Shown here: one piece after another, positions 18,588-28,227 of the stretch | How the letters are laid out: each line of letters starts with the position of its first letter | Numbering within the stretch: position 1 is the stretch's first letter | From: Pseudomonas sp. HR96 | Lineage (GTDB): Bacteria > Pseudomonadota > Gammaproteobacteria > Pseudomonadales > Pseudomonadaceae | Assembly (NCBI RefSeq): GCF_034059295.1 | Contig: NZ_CP139141.1 | Location: forward strand, 2,401,001 to 2,465,000 | Reading direction: 5' to 3' | DNA length: 64,000 nucleotides | The notes under the pieces: generated by a model | Seen by the model: the letters and a program-made list of their open reading frames with translations, nothing else | Databases searched by the model: none | What the model was told of the DNA's origin: nothing | Program-made: the position numbers and the translations under genes

Positions 18588-19511
18588 ATGGCCATCCACG
18601 ACGCCGCGAGCGGCATTCGCATCGGCATCAACCCGATCTCCTGGAGCAACGACGATCTGCCGGCGCTGGGCGGTGAAACGCCCTTGAGCACCGCGCTGAG
18701 CGAAGGCCAGGCGATCGGCTACCAGGGTTTCGAACTCAACGGCAAATTCCCCAAGGACGCCAAGGGCGTCGGCGACGTGCTGCGGCCCTATGGCCTGGCG
18801 CTGGTGTCAGGCTGGTATTCGGCGCAACTGGCGCGCCGCTCGGTGGCCGAGGAAATCGACGCCATCGCCAGCCATGTGCAGCTGCTCAAGGAGAACGGCG
18901 CCTCGGTGCTGGTCTACGGAGAAGTCGCCGATGCCATCCAGGGGCGGCGTATCCCCTTGGTCGAGCGGCCGCGCTTTCATACCCAGGCGCAGTGGCTCGA
19001 GTACGCCGGCAAGCTCACCGAGCTTGCGCGCTTTACCCTGGCGCAAGGGGTGCGCCTGGCCTACCACCACCACATGGGCGCCTACATCGAGAGCCCGGCC
19101 GACATCGACCGGCTGATGGAGCTGACGGGGCCCGAGGTCAGCCTGCTCTTCGACAGCGGCCATTGCTACATGGGCGGCGGCGAGCCGCTGGCGGTGCTGC
19201 GCAAGCATATCGGGCGAGTCTGTCATGTGCATTTCAAGGATGTGCGCGCCGCGGTGGTGCAACTGGCGCGCAACAACCTGTGGAGCTTTCCCGACTGCAT
19301 CGTCAACGGCACCTTTACCGTACCCGGTGACGGCGACATCGACTTCGCCGCCTTGCTCGACGAACTGCTCGATGCCGATTACCAGGGCTGGCTGGTGGTC
19401 GAGGCCGAGCAGGACCCGGCGGTGGCGCCGAGCTATTTCTACGTCAAAAAAGGTTTCGACACGCTCAGCGCCTTGCTTGCCCAGGCGCAGCAACGGAGGA
19501 CTGGCGCATGA
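18588..19511 (+). CDS. iolE: myo-Inosose-2 dehydratase
   Basis: 307-aa TIM-barrel enzyme of the xylose isomerase-like/AP-endonuclease-2 superfamily that dehydrates scyllo-inosose to 3D-trihydroxycyclohexane-1,2-dione. Characteristic blocks: GINPISWSNDDLP at the N-terminus, YHHHMGAYIES, LLFDSGHCYMGG and HVHFKDVR, which provide metal ligands, and a C-terminal LVVEAEQDP. Length matches known IolE. It lies 50 bp after iolC and overlaps iolB by 4 bp (ATGA), so it is in the same operon and coupled to iolB. Confidence 0.93.
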   Translation: MAIHDAASGIRIGINPISWSNDDLPALGGETPLSTALSEGQAIGYQGFELNGKFPKDAKGVGDVLRPYGLALVSGWYSAQLARRSVAEEIDAIASHVQLLKENGASVLVYGEVADAIQGRRIPLVERPRFHTQAQWLEYAGKLTELARFTLAQGVRLAYHHHMGAYIESPADIDRLMELTGPEVSLLFDSGHCYMGGGEPLAVLRKHIGRVCHVHFKDVRAAVVQLARNNLWSFPDCIVNGTFTVPGDGDIDFAALLDELLDADYQGWLVVEAEQDPAVAPSYFYVKKGFDTLSALLAQAQQRRTGA

Positions 19512-20317
19512 ACCTGCTGATCAAGAGTGCCGGCCAGGGGCGGGAGATCGTCGCGTTGCCAGCCGGGGCGCTGGAATACGTGGGCTTCAGCGCCCAGCGC
19601 CTGGTTGCCGGGGAAACCTTGGCGCTGGATGCCGGCGAACGGGAACTGTGCCTGGTGCTGCTGGCCGGGCACGCCGACATCGCCGGCGAGGCGCCGGGGC
19701 AGGGCAGTTTTGCCTGGGACAATATCGGCGAACGACAATCGGTGTTCGAGGACAAGTCGCCTTATGCTGTGTACCTGCCGGCCGGCTCGCAGGTCCGCGT
19801 CAGCGCCCGTGACGCGCTGCAACTGGGGGTCTGCGCAGCGCCGGGCAATCCAGACGGTCGCTTGCCGGCGCGCTTGATCACCCCGCAGAGCATGAAGCGC
19901 AGCGTGCGCGGCAAGGGCGCTAATACCCGCTTCGTATGCGACATTCTTCCGGACACCGAGCCGGCCCATTCGCTTTTGGTGGTGGAAGTGCGCACGCCCT
20001 CGGGACACAGCTCCAGCTATCCGCCGCACAAGCACGACCGCGACAACCTGCCAGCCGAAAGCTTTCTCGAGGAGACCTACTACCATCAGGTCAACCCACC
20101 CCAGGGCTTCGTGTTCCAGCGGGTCTACACCGACGACCGGCGTATCGACCAGGCCATGGCCGTGGAAGACGGCAACCTGGTGGTGGTCCCCGAAGGCTAT
20201 CACCCTGTAAGCGTGCCCTACGGTTACGAGTCCTACTACTTGAACGTCATGGCCGGGCCCAAGCGCGTCTGGCAGTTCCACAACGACCCGCAGCACAGCT
20301 GGTTGCTGGATCTGTGA
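19508..20317 (+). CDS. iolB: 5-Deoxy-glucuronate isomerase
   Basis: 269-aa bicupin that isomerises 5-deoxy-D-glucuronate to 5-dehydro-2-deoxy-D-gluconate, the substrate of IolC. The C-terminal cupin shows the metal motif [14 protein letters not shown], then the Glu of [10 protein letters not shown] and the final His of VPEGYHPV. The N-terminal cupin is degenerate, as is usual. The start overlaps the iolE stop by 4 bp. A 70-bp gap with an AAGGAA site separates it from iolD. Confidence 0.93.
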   Translation: MNLLIKSAGQGREIVALPAGALEYVGFSAQRLVAGETLALDAGERELCLVLLAGHADIAGEAPGQGSFAWDNIGERQSVFEDKSPYAVYLPAGSQVRVSARDALQLGVCAAPGNPDGRLPARLITPQSMKRSVRGKGANTRFVCDILPDTEPAHSLLVVEVRTPSGHSSSYPPHKHDRDNLPAESFLEETYYHQVNPPQGFVFQRVYTDDRRIDQAMAVEDGNLVVVPEGYHPVSVPYGYESYYLNVMAGPKRVWQFHNDPQHSWLLDL

Positions 20318-20387
20318 GCCCGGCGCGACGGGTCCCGCAGGCTGGCCAGACGGTGTCCGGGGCGAGCCGACAACACAAGGAACACTC

Positions 20388-22325
20388 ATGAAAACAACAA
20401 GATTGACCATGGCCCAGGCCCTGGTGAAGTTCCTCGACAACCAGTACCTCGAAGTCGACGGCGTGCAGAGCAAGTTCGTCGAGGGGGTATTCACCATTTT
20501 CGGCCATGGCAACGTGCTGGGCCTGGGCCAGGCCCTGGAGCAGGACAGCGGCGCACTGGTGGTGCATCAGGGCCGCAACGAGCAGGGCATGGCCCACGCG
20601 GCCATCGGCTTTGCCAAGCAGCACCTGCGCCGGCGCATCTATGCCTGCACCTCGTCGGTGGGGCCGGGCGCCGCCAACATGCTGACCGCTGCGGCCACCG
20701 CCACGGCCAACCGTATCCCGCTGTTGCTGCTGCCCGGCGACGTCTACGCCAGCCGCCAGCCCGACCCGGTGCTGCAGCAGATCGAACAGTTCCACGACCT
20801 GAGCATCAGCACCAACGATGCTTTCAAGGCGGTCAGCAAGTACTGGGACCGCATCAACCGCCCCGAGCAATTGATCAGCGCGGCGCTGGCCGCCATGCGG
20901 GTGTTGACCGACCCGGCGGAAACCGGCGCAGTGACCCTGGCACTGCCCCAGGATGTGCAGGCCCAGGCCTGGGACTACCCGGACAGCTTCCTGGCCCGGC
21001 GCGTGCATCGCCTGGACCGCCGGCCACCCACGGCGGCTGCCCTTGGCGATGCCCTGCAGGCTTTCGCCGGCAAGCGCAAACCGCTGATCATCTGCGGCGG
21101 CGGGGTCAAGTATTCCGGCGCTGGCGAACAGCTGCAGGCCCTGGCCGAGCGCTTTGCCATCCCCTTCGCCGAGACCCAGGCGGGCAAGGGCACCATCCTC
21201 TCGGAGCATCCGCTGAACGTCGGCGGGATCGGCGAAACCGGCTGCCTGGCGGCCAACCTGCTGGCCCGCGAAGCGGACCTGATCATTGGCGTCGGCACCC
21301 GCTACACCGACTTCACCACCTCGTCGAAATGGCTGTACCAGCACCCCGAGGTGAGCTTTCTCAACCTCAATATCCAGCCGGGCGATGTGCTCAAGCTCGA
21401 CGCCGTGCAGGTGCTCGGCGACGCGCGCCTGAGCCTGCAAGGGCTGCATGAAGCGCTGGGGCAGAGTGGTTACCAGGCGGCCTGGGGCGAGCAGGTCGGC
21501 CAGGCCCGCGCCGCCCTGAGCGCCGAAGTCGACCGGGTGTACGCGGCGCACTACAGCGCCAGCGATTTCGTCCCGGAGGTGGTCGACAGCCTTGACCCTG
21601 CGGTGCTGCGTGACTTCATCGAGATGACCGGCTCGGCGCTGACCCAGAGCCAGGTGCTCGGCGTGCTCAACAGCCGGCTGGCCAGCGATGCGGTGATCGT
21701 CGCCGCCGCCGGCAGCCTGCCCGGCGATCTGCAACGGGCCTGGCGCACCCGCTCGGTCAACAGCTACCACGTCGAATATGGCTATTCGTGCATGGGCTAC
21801 GAGGTCAATGCGGCGCTGGGGGTCAAGCTGGCCGAGCCCTGGCGTGAGGTCTACGCGCTGGTGGGCGACGGCTCCTACATGATGCTGCATTCGGAGCTGG
21901 CCACCTCGGTGCAGGAACGGCGCAAGATCAACGTGGTGCTGCTGGACAACATGGCCTTTGGCTGCATCAACAACCTGCAGATGGGCAACGGCATGGGCAG
22001 CTTCGGCACCGAGTTCCGCTTTCGCGACCCGCAAAGCGGCAAGCTGAACGGCGCCCTGGTGCCGGTGGATTTTGCCATGAGCGCGGCGGCCTATGGCTGC
22101 AAGAGCTACAAGGTCAGCACCGTCGAGCAGCTCGAGGCGGCCCTGCTCGATGCCAGCCAGCAGACGGTCTCGACCCTGATCGACATCAAGGTGCTGCCCA
22201 AGACCATGATCCACGGCTATCTGTCATGGTGGCGGGTGGGCGTGGCCGAGGTCTCGCGCAGTGCCGCCACGGCCGAGGTCCGCCGCCGCCAGGACGAGGA
22301 ACTGGCGCGCGCCCGGCAATACTGA
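20388..22325 (+). CDS. iolD: 3D-(3,5/4)-trihydroxycyclohexane-1,2-dione acylhydrolase
   Basis: 645-aa thiamin-diphosphate enzyme that opens the inositol-derived ring to 5-deoxy-glucuronate. Three domains are visible: N-terminal PYR domain ([19 protein letters not shown], with the catalytic Glu region), central domain (about 215-350, [12 protein letters not shown]), and C-terminal PP domain with the ThDP motif [12 protein letters not shown] near 492 and [12 protein letters not shown]. Length fits IolD. It is in line with the rest of the iol operon, 46 bp before the next gene. Confidence 0.93.
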   Translation: MKTTRLTMAQALVKFLDNQYLEVDGVQSKFVEGVFTIFGHGNVLGLGQALEQDSGALVVHQGRNEQGMAHAAIGFAKQHLRRRIYACTSSVGPGAANMLTAAATATANRIPLLLLPGDVYASRQPDPVLQQIEQFHDLSISTNDAFKAVSKYWDRINRPEQLISAALAAMRVLTDPAETGAVTLALPQDVQAQAWDYPDSFLARRVHRLDRRPPTAAALGDALQAFAGKRKPLIICGGGVKYSGAGEQLQALAERFAIPFAETQAGKGTILSEHPLNVGGIGETGCLAANLLAREADLIIGVGTRYTDFTTSSKWLYQHPEVSFLNLNIQPGDVLKLDAVQVLGDARLSLQGLHEALGQSGYQAAWGEQVGQARAALSAEVDRVYAAHYSASDFVPEVVDSLDPAVLRDFIEMTGSALTQSQVLGVLNSRLASDAVIVAAAGSLPGDLQRAWRTRSVNSYHVEYGYSCMGYEVNAALGVKLAEPWREVYALVGDGSYMMLHSELATSVQERRKINVVLLDNMAFGCINNLQMGNGMGSFGTEFRFRDPQSGKLNGALVPVDFAMSAAAYGCKSYKVSTVEQLEAALLDASQQTVSTLIDIKVLPKTMIHGYLSWWRVGVAEVSRSAATAEVRRRQDEELARARQY

Positions 22326-22371
22326 GCGCAGCCAGGGGCTGGGCACCGAGCGATCTTCAAGGAGCAGGGAC

Positions 22372-23397
22372 ATGCGTATTGGTTTGATGGGCTACGGTTT
22401 TGGCGGGCGATATTTTCATGCACCGCTGCTGGCCAGCTTGCCGGCCGCGACCTTCGTCGGCGTGGTCACCCGTTCACCCGAGCGGCGCAGCGAGCTGGCC
22501 GCCGATCATCCCGGCGTGCCGGCGTTCGACGACCTGGCCCAGCTGGCCGGGGCGGGCGCCGAGGTGGTGGTAATCTCCACTGGCCTTGCGGGGCGTCAGG
22601 CCCTCTTGTTGCAGGCGTTCGAGCTAGGCCTTGGGGTGGTCAGCGACAAACCCTTCGCCCAGGATGCGGCCCAGGGCCAGGCCCTGATCGACGCGGCCCA
22701 GAGGGCGGGGGTACTGCTCAGCGTCTACCAGAACCGGCGGTGGGATTCGGACTTTCTCACCTTGCGCAAGCTGATCGACAGCAACGCGCTCGGCCAGGTG
22801 CGCCGTTTCGAATCGGCGGTCGAGCGGTTCGTTCCGGATAATCAAGGCAACCCAACGGGCGGCGGCTGGCTGCGTGACCTGGGCAGCCACCTGGTCGACC
22901 AGGCGCTGCAGTTGTTCGGCCCGGTGGCACGGGTCTATGCCGAGCTCGACCGGCTGCCCGCCGAGGGGCTGGACCGCGAATTCTTCGTCGCCCTGACCCA
23001 TGCCAACGGGGTGATTTCGCACCTGCGCAGCAGTGCCCTGCAAAGTGCGCCGCAGCCGCGCTTTCGGGTGACCGGGGACGCCGCCTGCTACACCGTCGAA
23101 GGCTTCGATGGCCAGGAGGCACGCGCACTGGCCGGTCGCTCACCGGCCACCGACGGCGACGACTGGGGCGCCGAGGAGCACCGCAACTGGGGCTGGCTGG
23201 TGCGTGGCGACGAGCGTGAGCGGGTGCCGTCGGAGCGGGGTTGCTGGCCGCAGTTCTACCAGGCGCTGGCCACGGCCGTGGCGGGCAAGGGCGCGGTCCC
23301 GGTCGATCCAGCCGATGCGGTCAAGGCCCTGCGCGTGCTCGATGCAGCCCGCCGCAGTGCCGAACTGGGGCAGGTGGTGCACCTGCAGAATGAATAA
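22372..23397 (+). CDS. Gfo/Idh/MocA-family oxidoreductase, IolW (scyllo-inositol dehydrogenase)-like
   Basis: 341 aa. N-terminal Rossmann domain starts MRIGLMGYGFGGRYFHAPLL. DKPFA replaces the usual EKP motif, and NRRWDSDFLT and GGWLRDLGSHLVDQ follow in the catalytic domain. The combination FHAPLL/DKPFA/NRRWDSDFL resembles Bacillus IolW (YvaA), an NADP+ scyllo-inositol dehydrogenase, more than the canonical IolG. It could supply inosose to IolE. The ATG at 22372 has AAGGAG upstream; the longer frame overlapping iolD is not used. Family is certain, substrate is inferred from operon context. Confidence 0.8.
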   Translation: MRIGLMGYGFGGRYFHAPLLASLPAATFVGVVTRSPERRSELAADHPGVPAFDDLAQLAGAGAEVVVISTGLAGRQALLLQAFELGLGVVSDKPFAQDAAQGQALIDAAQRAGVLLSVYQNRRWDSDFLTLRKLIDSNALGQVRRFESAVERFVPDNQGNPTGGGWLRDLGSHLVDQALQLFGPVARVYAELDRLPAEGLDREFFVALTHANGVISHLRSSALQSAPQPRFRVTGDAACYTVEGFDGQEARALAGRSPATDGDDWGAEEHRNWGWLVRGDERERVPSERGCWPQFYQALATAVAGKGAVPVDPADAVKALRVLDAARRSAELGQVVHLQNE

Positions 23398-23401
23398 AAA
23401 A

Positions 23402-23458
23402 TTGGAAAAGAAAAAAATTCCAAAACGATTTGATTTGGAAACTATATTCCAATAGAGT
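23402..23458 (+). promoter_or_regulatory. Internal iol promoter with two TTGGAA/TTCCAA inverted repeats
   Basis: TTGGAA (23402-23407) pairs with TTCCAA (23418-23423), and TTGGAA (23435-23440) pairs with TTCCAA (23447-23452). The second repeat lies between TTGATT (23430-23435) and TAGAGT (23453-23458), 17 bp apart, so a bound repressor would block this promoter. The stretch is far more AT-rich than its surroundings. The likely regulator is the RpiR protein at 15368-16300, by inference from matching words in the iolC promoter. Confidence 0.5.
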
Positions 23459-23512
23459 CAATTTCAGGTTCCCGAGACACGCGTCCCTACAACAATAATC
23501 AAGGTACCGTCG

Positions 23513-24499
23513 ATGAAAACCGCAATCTCCGCACTCTCCTTATGCTCGCGCACCTCCCGTTTCTGCCTGCCCACCGCGCGTCGCCTGCTCGGCGGTGTCG
23601 CCCTGTCGATGTTGCTCGCCAGCGGCGTCATGGCCGCGCCACTGAAGATCGGCGTCGCCATGTCGCAATTCGACGACACCTGGCTGACCTACCTGCGCGA
23701 ATCCATGGGCAAGGATGCCAAGGCCGTGCCTGGTGGCGCCGACCTGCAGTTCCAGGACGCCCGCGCCGACGTGGTCAAGCAACTGAGCCAGGTCGAGGAC
23801 TTCATCAACCAGAAGGTCGACGCCATCATCGTGGTGCCGGTGGACACTGCCGCCACCAGCAAGATGATCGAGGAGGCTACCCAGGCGAAGATCCCGCTGA
23901 TCTTCGTCAACCGCCGCCCTGACCAGCCTCACCTGCCCGCAGGCGTCGTCACGGTCACCTCCGATGACCTGGAAGCCGGCCACCTGCAGATGAACTATCT
24001 GGCCGAGAAAATGGGCGGCAAGGGCAACGTGATGATTCTGCTGGGCGATCTTTCCAACAACAGCACTGCCAACCGCACCAAGGGCGTGAAGGAAATCATC
24101 GCCAAGTACCCGGATATCAAGGTCCAGGAAGAACAGACCGGCGTCTGGCTGCGCGACAAGGGCATGAATCTGGTCAACGACTGGATTACCCAGGGCAAGC
24201 CGTTCAATGCCGTGGTCTCGAACAACGACGAGATGGCCATTGGTGCTGCCATGGCGCTGGAGGCCGCCGGGATGAAAGGCAAGGTGCTGGTGGGCGGCGT
24301 CGACGGCACGCCTGATGGGCTCAACGCCATAAAAAAAGGCGACCTCGCCGTGTCGGTCTTCCAGGACGCCGCCGGCCAGGCCAAGGGCGCGGTGGAGTCG
24401 GCAGTGAAAATGGCCAACAAGCAGCCGGTCGAGCAATCGGTGGTGATTCCCTATCAGTTGATCACCCCGGAGAACGTTGCGCAGTTCGCCCAGAAGTAG
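23513..24499 (+). CDS. Sugar ABC transporter substrate-binding protein, probable myo-inositol
   Basis: 328-aa periplasmic binding protein of the ribose/inositol type (PBP1). A long signal peptide ends near LLASGVMAAP, and the mature protein begins LKIGVAMSQFDDTW. Ligand-site features typical of IbpA/IatA-like proteins are present: VDAIIVVPVDTAA, FVNRRPDQP, NDEMAIGAAMALE and VGGVDGTPDG. It sits at the end of the iol cluster behind its own promoter, and the ATPase and permease genes follow. The inositol assignment rests on context; ribose-like sugars are possible. Confidence 0.87.
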   Translation: MKTAISALSLCSRTSRFCLPTARRLLGGVALSMLLASGVMAAPLKIGVAMSQFDDTWLTYLRESMGKDAKAVPGGADLQFQDARADVVKQLSQVEDFINQKVDAIIVVPVDTAATSKMIEEATQAKIPLIFVNRRPDQPHLPAGVVTVTSDDLEAGHLQMNYLAEKMGGKGNVMILLGDLSNNSTANRTKGVKEIIAKYPDIKVQEEQTGVWLRDKGMNLVNDWITQGKPFNAVVSNNDEMAIGAAMALEAAGMKGKVLVGGVDGTPDGLNAIKKGDLAVSVFQDAAGQAKGAVESAVKMANKQPVEQSVVIPYQLITPENVAQFAQK

Positions 24500-24576
24500 C
24501 GAGCCTGCCACGCCAACCGCCAGCCCTTTCTCGTAGAGGTCGCGCCCCGCGCGCGGCCTGACAGGAGTGCCAGACC

Positions 24577-26148
24577 ATGACTGCCGCCGCCCAACTTGCG
24601 CCGCCACCGCAGCAGGACCACGTCCCCTCGCCGTACCTGCTGGAAATCAGCAACATCACCAAGCGCTTCCCCGGCGTGCTGGCCCTGGACAACGTGCAGC
24701 TGCGCGTGCGTCCGGGCAGCGTGCTGGCGCTGATGGGGGAAAACGGCGCGGGCAAATCCACCCTGATGAAGATCATCGCCGGCATCCACCAGCCCGACAG
24801 CGGACAAATCCTGCTGCATGGCCGCCCGGTCGTGCTGGCAACGCCGCTGGCGGCGCAGCACGCCGGTATCGCGATGATCCACCAGGAACTGAACCTGATG
24901 CCCTTCATGAGCATCGCCGAGAATATCTGGATTGGCCGCGAGCAGCTCAACGCGCTGCACATGGTCGACCATGGCGCCATGAACCGCGCCACCGCAGCGC
25001 TGCTGGCGCGTCTGCGCATCCGCCTGGACCCGGGCACGCCGGTGGGCGAGCTGAGCATCGCCGAGCGGCAGATGGTCGAGATCGCCAAGGCGGTGTCCTA
25101 TGACTCGGACATCCTGATCATGGACGAGCCGACCTCGGCAATCACCGAGACCGAGGTGGCGCACCTGTTTTCGATCATCGCCGACCTGCGCGCGCAGGGC
25201 AAAGCCATCGTCTACATCACCCACAAGATGGATGAAGTGTTCGAGATCGCCGACGAAGTCGCGGTGTTCCGCGATGGCACTTTCGTCAACCTGCTGCCGG
25301 CGGCCGAACTCAACGGTGACAAATTGATTTCGATGATGGTCGGGCGCGAGCTCAGCCAGCTGTTTCCGCCGCGCACCCAGGCGCTCGGCTCGCACCTGCT
25401 GAGCGTGCGCGACCTGCGCCTGGACGGGGTGTTTTCCGGGGTCTCGTTCGACCTGCATCGCGGCGAAGTGCTGGGCATCGCCGGGCTGATGGGCTCGGGG
25501 CGGACCAACATCGCCGAGACCCTGTTTGGCATCACCCCGGCCAGCGGCGGCCAGGTGCTGCTCGACGGCGTGACCATCACCCCTGCCGATCCGCGCCAGG
25601 CCATCGCCCGAGGGTTTGCCCTGTTGACCGAAGACCGCAAGCTCAGCGGCCTGTTTCCCTGCCTCTCGGTCATGGAAAACATGGAGATGGCAGTGCTCGG
25701 CGAGCATTGCTCGAACGGTTTCGTGCAGCAGAAAGGCCTGCGCCTGATGTGCGAGGACATGTGTGCCAAGCTGCGGGTGAAGACGCCGTCGCTGGAACAG
25801 TGCATCGACAACCTGTCGGGCGGCAACCAGCAAAAGGCGCTGCTGGCGCGCTGGCTGATGACCCACCCGAAGATTCTCATCCTCGACGAGCCGACCCGCG
25901 GCGTCGATGTCGGCGCCAAGGCCGAAATCTACCGCCTGATCCGCCAATTGGCCGGGGAGGGCATGGCGGTGATCATGATCTCCTCGGAGTTGCCCGAGGT
26001 GCTGGGCATGAGCGACCGCGTGTTGGTGATGCACGAAGGCCAACTGATGGGCGAGCTGGACCGCGAGGCCGCCACCCAGGAGCGCGTGATGCAGCTGGCC
26101 TCGGGCCTGGCATTGCAGGAAGGAGTGGGAAATGACCGTACTCACTGA
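24577..26148 (+). CDS. Sugar ABC transporter ATP-binding protein (duplicated ATPase)
   Basis: 523-aa RbsA/AraG-type ATPase with two ABC domains. Domain 1 has a full Walker A (GENGAGKST, about 54-62), and the signature and Walker B region [14 protein letters not shown]...LIMDEPTS. Domain 2 has a degenerate Walker A (GLMGSGRTN) but an intact LSGGNQQK signature and [13 protein letters not shown]. This asymmetry is normal for monosaccharide importers. It overlaps the permease gene by 17 bp. Confidence 0.92.
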   Translation: MTAAAQLAPPPQQDHVPSPYLLEISNITKRFPGVLALDNVQLRVRPGSVLALMGENGAGKSTLMKIIAGIHQPDSGQILLHGRPVVLATPLAAQHAGIAMIHQELNLMPFMSIAENIWIGREQLNALHMVDHGAMNRATAALLARLRIRLDPGTPVGELSIAERQMVEIAKAVSYDSDILIMDEPTSAITETEVAHLFSIIADLRAQGKAIVYITHKMDEVFEIADEVAVFRDGTFVNLLPAAELNGDKLISMMVGRELSQLFPPRTQALGSHLLSVRDLRLDGVFSGVSFDLHRGEVLGIAGLMGSGRTNIAETLFGITPASGGQVLLDGVTITPADPRQAIARGFALLTEDRKLSGLFPCLSVMENMEMAVLGEHCSNGFVQQKGLRLMCEDMCAKLRVKTPSLEQCIDNLSGGNQQKALLARWLMTHPKILILDEPTRGVDVGAKAEIYRLIRQLAGEGMAVIMISSELPEVLGMSDRVLVMHEGQLMGELDREAATQERVMQLASGLALQEGVGNDRTH

Positions 26149-27154
26149 AGACAAGCCGGCTGTCACGCCGGTGCGCATGAAACGGCGGCTGCCCACTGAG
26201 CTGAGCATCCTCGGTGTGCTGGTGGGCATCGCCCTGGTGTTCGAGCTGTTCGGCTGGATCGTGCGCGACCAGAGCTTTTTGCTCAACAGCCAGCGCCTGG
26301 TGCTGATGATCCTGCAGGTGTCGATCATCGGCCTGATCGCCATTGGCGTGACTCAGGTGATCATCACCACCGGTATCGACCTGTCTTCAGGGTCCGTGCT
26401 GGCGCTTTCGGCCATGGTCGCCGCGAGCCTGGCGCAGAGCTCGGATTTTGCCCGGGCGGTATTTCCGCACCTGACCGACCTGCCGGCGTGGATGCCCCTG
26501 GTGGCCGGCCTGGGGGTAGGATTGCTGGCGGGGGCCATCAACGGCAGCATCATTGCCCTGACCGGCATCCCGCCGTTCATCGCCACCCTTGGCATGATGG
26601 TCTCGGCCCGTGGCCTGGCCCGCTACTACACCTCCGGGCAGCCCATCAGCATGCTCACCCCGCAATACACGGCCATCGGCCAGGGCGCCATGCCGGTGAT
26701 CATCTTCCTGGTGGTGGCGGTGATCTTCCACATCGCCCTGCGCTACACCAAGTACGGCAAGTACACCTACGCCATCGGCGGCAACATGCAGGCCGCGCGC
26801 ACCAGCGGCATCAACGTCAAGCGCCACCTGGTGGTGGTGTACAGCATCGCCGGGTTGCTGGCGGGGCTGGCCGGCGTGGTGGCGTCGGCGCGGGCGGCCA
26901 CCGGCCAGGCCGGCATGGGGGTTTCCTATGAACTGGACGCCATCGCCGCGACGGTGATCGGCGGCACCAGCCTGGTGGGCGGGGTCGGGCGCATCAGCGG
27001 CACGGTGATCGGCGCGCTGATTCTCGGGGTGATGGCCAGCGGATTTACCTTCGTCGGCGTCGATGCCTACTTGCAGGACATCATAAAAGGCCTGATCATT
27101 GTCGCCGCGGTGGTCATCGACCAATGGCGCAACAAGCGCCTGATCAAGCGCTGA
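26132..27154 (+). CDS. Sugar ABC transporter permease
   Basis: 340-aa inner-membrane permease of the RbsC/AraH type with about 8-10 hydrophobic helices after a short cytosolic N-terminus. The cytoplasmic loop signature [24 protein letters not shown], which couples to the ATPase, and the [15 protein letters not shown] block near the C-terminus are clear. The start lies inside the 3' end of the ATPase gene (17-bp overlap). Last gene of the inositol operon, followed by a strong terminator. Confidence 0.92.
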   Translation: MTVLTEDKPAVTPVRMKRRLPTELSILGVLVGIALVFELFGWIVRDQSFLLNSQRLVLMILQVSIIGLIAIGVTQVIITTGIDLSSGSVLALSAMVAASLAQSSDFARAVFPHLTDLPAWMPLVAGLGVGLLAGAINGSIIALTGIPPFIATLGMMVSARGLARYYTSGQPISMLTPQYTAIGQGAMPVIIFLVVAVIFHIALRYTKYGKYTYAIGGNMQAARTSGINVKRHLVVVYSIAGLLAGLAGVVASARAATGQAGMGVSYELDAIAATVIGGTSLVGGVGRISGTVIGALILGVMASGFTFVGVDAYLQDIIKGLIIVAAVVIDQWRNKRLIKR

Positions 27155-27192
27155 GACCAGCGCTGTACCGCACACAGGGACAGAGTCGATGA

Positions 27193-27230
27193 GCCCGCCC
27201 GGCGCCGAGATGCGCCGGGCGGGCTTTTTT
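27193..27230 (+). terminator. Rho-independent terminator of the iol transport operon
   Basis: Perfect 13-bp GC stem (27193-27205 with 27212-27224), a 6-nt loop, then six T. It lies 39 bp after the permease stop and gives a firm 3' boundary for the inositol cluster. Confidence 0.93.
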
Positions 27231-27383
27231 CAGTTGCCCGGTGGCGGTGGCGGCCTTAGACTGCCGCCCCTCTCAAGCGGGCGCCGCCCCGGCCGGCCAC
27301 GGCCCTTGGGTACCGGTTTGACAGGGGCGCCCCCGGGCATGCCTCGATTGGCCTTAATGCACGTATTTTTGATAGAGAAATCA

Positions 27384-27788
27384 ATGACAAAGGAAAAGTT
27401 GCTGGCCATGCCGGCCGATGACTACATGAACGCCGAGCAACTGGCCTATTTCGCTGACCTGATCAAGGCGATCCGGCAGGAAACCCATGAGCGCATCGAG
27501 CAGAGTCGTGTGGCCATCGAGAGCCTGGACACGCCGGCCGATCCTGCCGACGCCGCTTCCGTGGAAGAAGAGCGGCACTGGCTGGTCAATGTGATCGACC
27601 GCGACCAGCGCCTGCTGCCGCAGCTGGAAATGGCCCTGGGCCGTATTGCCGACGACAGCTTCGGCTGGTGTGACGACAGCGGCGAGCCCATCGGCCTCAA
27701 GCGCCTGCTGATCAGCCCGACCACCAAGTATTGCATCGAGGCGCAAGAGCGCCACGAACAGATCGACAAGCACCAGCGCCAGGCCTGA
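27384..27788 (+). CDS. dksA2: DksA2-like TraR/DksA-family factor (zinc-free type)
   Basis: 134 aa with a coiled-coil N-terminus carrying the acidic tip (LDTPADPADAASVEEERHWLVNVIDRDQ) and a C-terminal globular part. In the zinc-finger region only one Cys of each pair remains (FGWCDDSG and KYCIEAQ), so a normal 4-Cys zinc site is absent. This is the hallmark of P. aeruginosa DksA2, which replaces DksA under zinc limitation in the stringent response. I see no clear Zur box upstream. ATG 27384 gives the expected MTKEKLLAM start. Confidence 0.85.
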   Translation: MTKEKLLAMPADDYMNAEQLAYFADLIKAIRQETHERIEQSRVAIESLDTPADPADAASVEEERHWLVNVIDRDQRLLPQLEMALGRIADDSFGWCDDSGEPIGLKRLLISPTTKYCIEAQERHEQIDKHQRQA

Positions 27789-27795
27789 CAACGAA

Positions 27796-27850
27796 CTCGG
27801 GGGCTCTGCGCCCTCCCACGGTCAACATGGGAGGGCGCAGAGCCCCCGAG
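27796..27850. terminator. Long perfect hairpin between convergent genes
   Basis: A 23-bp perfect inverted repeat (27796-27818 and 27828-27850) with a 9-nt loop, between the convergent dksA2-like and DUF2789 genes. There is no T-run on either side, so it would act as a Rho-assisted terminator or as an mRNA 3' stabiliser rather than a classical intrinsic terminator. The CTCGGGGGC edge reappears in the hairpin at 61572-61596. Confidence 0.6.
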
Positions 27851-27870
27851 CTTTAGGCCGTCGCTTGAGG

Positions 27871-28131
27871 TCAGACCTGGTTGCCGACCTGAGGCGCCTC
27901 GTGCAGGCGCGCGTTGAGCTCGTCCACGATCGGTGCCCATGGACCGTCGTCGCGGATGCTGTCGGCCAGCAGTTTCTTCTGGGTGGGTGTCCAGAAGCTG
28001 GCTTCGGAGATCTTGATGTCATCGGGCAACTGGTGGGCGTCGATGAAGTCGTCGATGGCATGGCCTTCGGAATCGAGCCCCAATTGATCGAATAGCAGCT
28101 TCAGGTCCGGGGTATCGGTCGAACTTTCCAT
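27871..28131 (-). CDS. DUF2789 family protein
   Basis: 86-aa acidic soluble protein: LKLLFDQLGLDSEGHAIDDFIDAHQLPDD, then ISEASFWTPTQKKLLADSIRDDGPWAPIVDEL. This matches the compact DUF2789 pattern found in gamma-proteobacteria; its function is unknown. The ATG at 28131 has AGGAGA 6 nt upstream, so the longer open frame to 28197 is not used. Monocistronic, convergent with the dksA2-like gene. Confidence 0.78.
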   Translation of the reverse strand: MESSTDTPDLKLLFDQLGLDSEGHAIDDFIDAHQLPDDIKISEASFWTPTQKKLLADSIRDDGPWAPIVDELNARLHEAPQVGNQV

Positions 28132-28227
28132 ATTGTCTCCTGTGTTCGGCTCACGGCCGAATGTTGCGTGGTGTGTCTCAGAACATCTGAGACGCAACCG
28201 CGCCAGGAGTTCGATCGACCCTCGTGC

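Noticed and set aside
20247..22214. 655-codon open frame on the minus strand
   Set aside because: Antisense of iolD; His/Gln/Ala-rich shadow sequence without a family.
24454..26343. 629-codon open frame on the minus strand
   Set aside because: Antisense of the sugar ABC ATPase and neighbours; shadow composition.
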